A stretch of 5,426 nt of DNA from Cellulomonadaceae bacterium (GTDB lineage: Bacteria; Actinomycetota; Actinomycetes; Actinomycetales; Cellulomonadaceae): NCBI GenBank assembly GCA_031282935.1, contig JAITCS010000211.1, forward strand, positions 1 to 5,426, in the 5' to 3' direction. The notes below the pieces were generated by a model. That model was not told the DNA's origin, did no database searches, and was given only the letters and a program-made list of their open reading frames with translations. Below, in pieces: positions 5,076 to 5,426 of this stretch. The position numbers and the translations under genes are program-made. Positions within the stretch are counted from its first letter, which is position 1, and the number at the start of each line of letters is the position of its first letter.

Positions 5076-5426
5076 TTAGTAATTTACGATTAGCACTTCT
5101 TGAGTGGACTTAGTTTTATCTTTGGTATGATAATTGCTGTTGCCGTAGTGGTAATCAAGCGGAACTGTCCGATATTTCCGCGCCCAGCGCTGCAAAAGTT
5201 CGTTTTTGCGGCCTTTACTGGAAACGGCGTTGGAGAGCGCAAACCTAACGTTGGAATCATTTAGGCCGTCAAGGAATTCATACAACTGGATTTCGTTTTT
5301 GGTGTTCCACCGGCCATTTTCACAATATGGGGCGCAGGTGATCAGATAGGGTGGGTCGCAATATACAAGGCTTTCGGACGGGAGCCAGCGAGAGTCGAAG
5401 TTGGCGAAATCGGTGCAAGTGAGGCG
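5076..5426 (-). CDS. D12-class (Dam-like) DNA adenine N6-methyltransferase, C-terminal part; cut by window edge
   Basis: The last 116 codons of a gene whose start lies beyond the right edge. It transfers a methyl group from S-adenosylmethionine to adenine N6 in DNA. Visible fragment: VYCDPPY (residues 21-27), the catalytic motif IV of N6-adenine methylases; then RFALSNAVSSKGRKNELLQRW, NSNYHTK and a terminal EVLIVNY, the usual C-terminal blocks of the Dam/DpnM-type alpha group (motif IV after the target-recognition region). Motif I (FxGxG) and the recognition domain should lie outside the window. Many relatives methylate GATC, but specificity cannot be read from this part. The TTG at 5285 is internal, since DPPY lies upstream of it in frame. 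The gene is AT-richer than radA and converges on proC. It may be a solitary methylase or belong to a restriction-modification locus; the neighbouring gene is not visible. Confidence 0.9.
   Translation of the reverse strand, partial: RLTCTDFANFDSRWLPSESLVYCDPPYLITCAPYCENGRWNTKNEIQLYEFLDGLNDSNVRFALSNAVSSKGRKNELLQRWARKYRTVPLDYHYGNSNYHTKDKTKSTQEVLIVNY

Noticed and set aside
5076..5285. A small stand-alone 69-residue protein starting at TTG 5285
   Set aside because: The frame continues upstream to the window edge and includes the DPPY motif, so this is the tail of a larger methyltransferase.

Overview
The window looks like chromosomal DNA from a moderately GC-rich Actinomycetota bacterium. The clues are the RadA sequence style (KNRYG in place of KNRFG), a membrane protein with a Gln/Tyr-rich cytoplasmic tail and a Pro/Ala/Thr linker, many GTG/GCG-type codons, and promoter/start arrangements typical of leaderless mRNAs. 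I cannot name a genus with confidence. Five protein genes are supported: an ATP-grasp ligase of the RimK/glutamate-ligase type (+), radA (-), a single-pass membrane protein of unknown function (+), proC (+), and the 3' end of a D12-class (Dam-like) DNA adenine methyltransferase (-) that runs off the right edge.

Layout. Positions 1-164 hold no gene, but contain a 7-bp stem-loop (36-60) and a strong -10 box just before the ligase start. The ATP-grasp gene (165-1142) converges on radA (1388-2977, minus). The 245 bp between them hold a degenerate 30-nt repeat, each copy able to form a small hairpin with the same loop, and a CCGCC-rich tract that is G-rich in the radA sense. radA and the membrane protein gene (3104-4117) diverge from a 126-bp shared promoter region. 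The membrane protein gene and proC (4146-4952) are 28 bp apart and probably form an operon. proC carries a good Shine-Dalgarno sequence. proC then converges on the methyltransferase across about 123 bp containing a 22-bp tandem duplication that includes the proC stop codon.

The genes do not form one obvious pathway: DNA repair (radA), proline synthesis (proC), a peptide-bond-type ligase of unknown substrate, an envelope protein and a DNA methylase. The most notable pattern is shared architecture. Three genes that would begin a transcript (ligase, radA, membrane protein) each have a TANNNT hexamer ending exactly six bases before the start codon, whereas proC, inside an operon, uses a Shine-Dalgarno. 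Other points of interest are two independent 15-bp coding tandem repeats (in radA and in the membrane protein), a patch of lower GC across the membrane-protein/proC boundary, and the methyltransferase, which may be one edge of a restriction-modification locus outside the window. I do not see convincing evidence of an undescribed multi-gene system.
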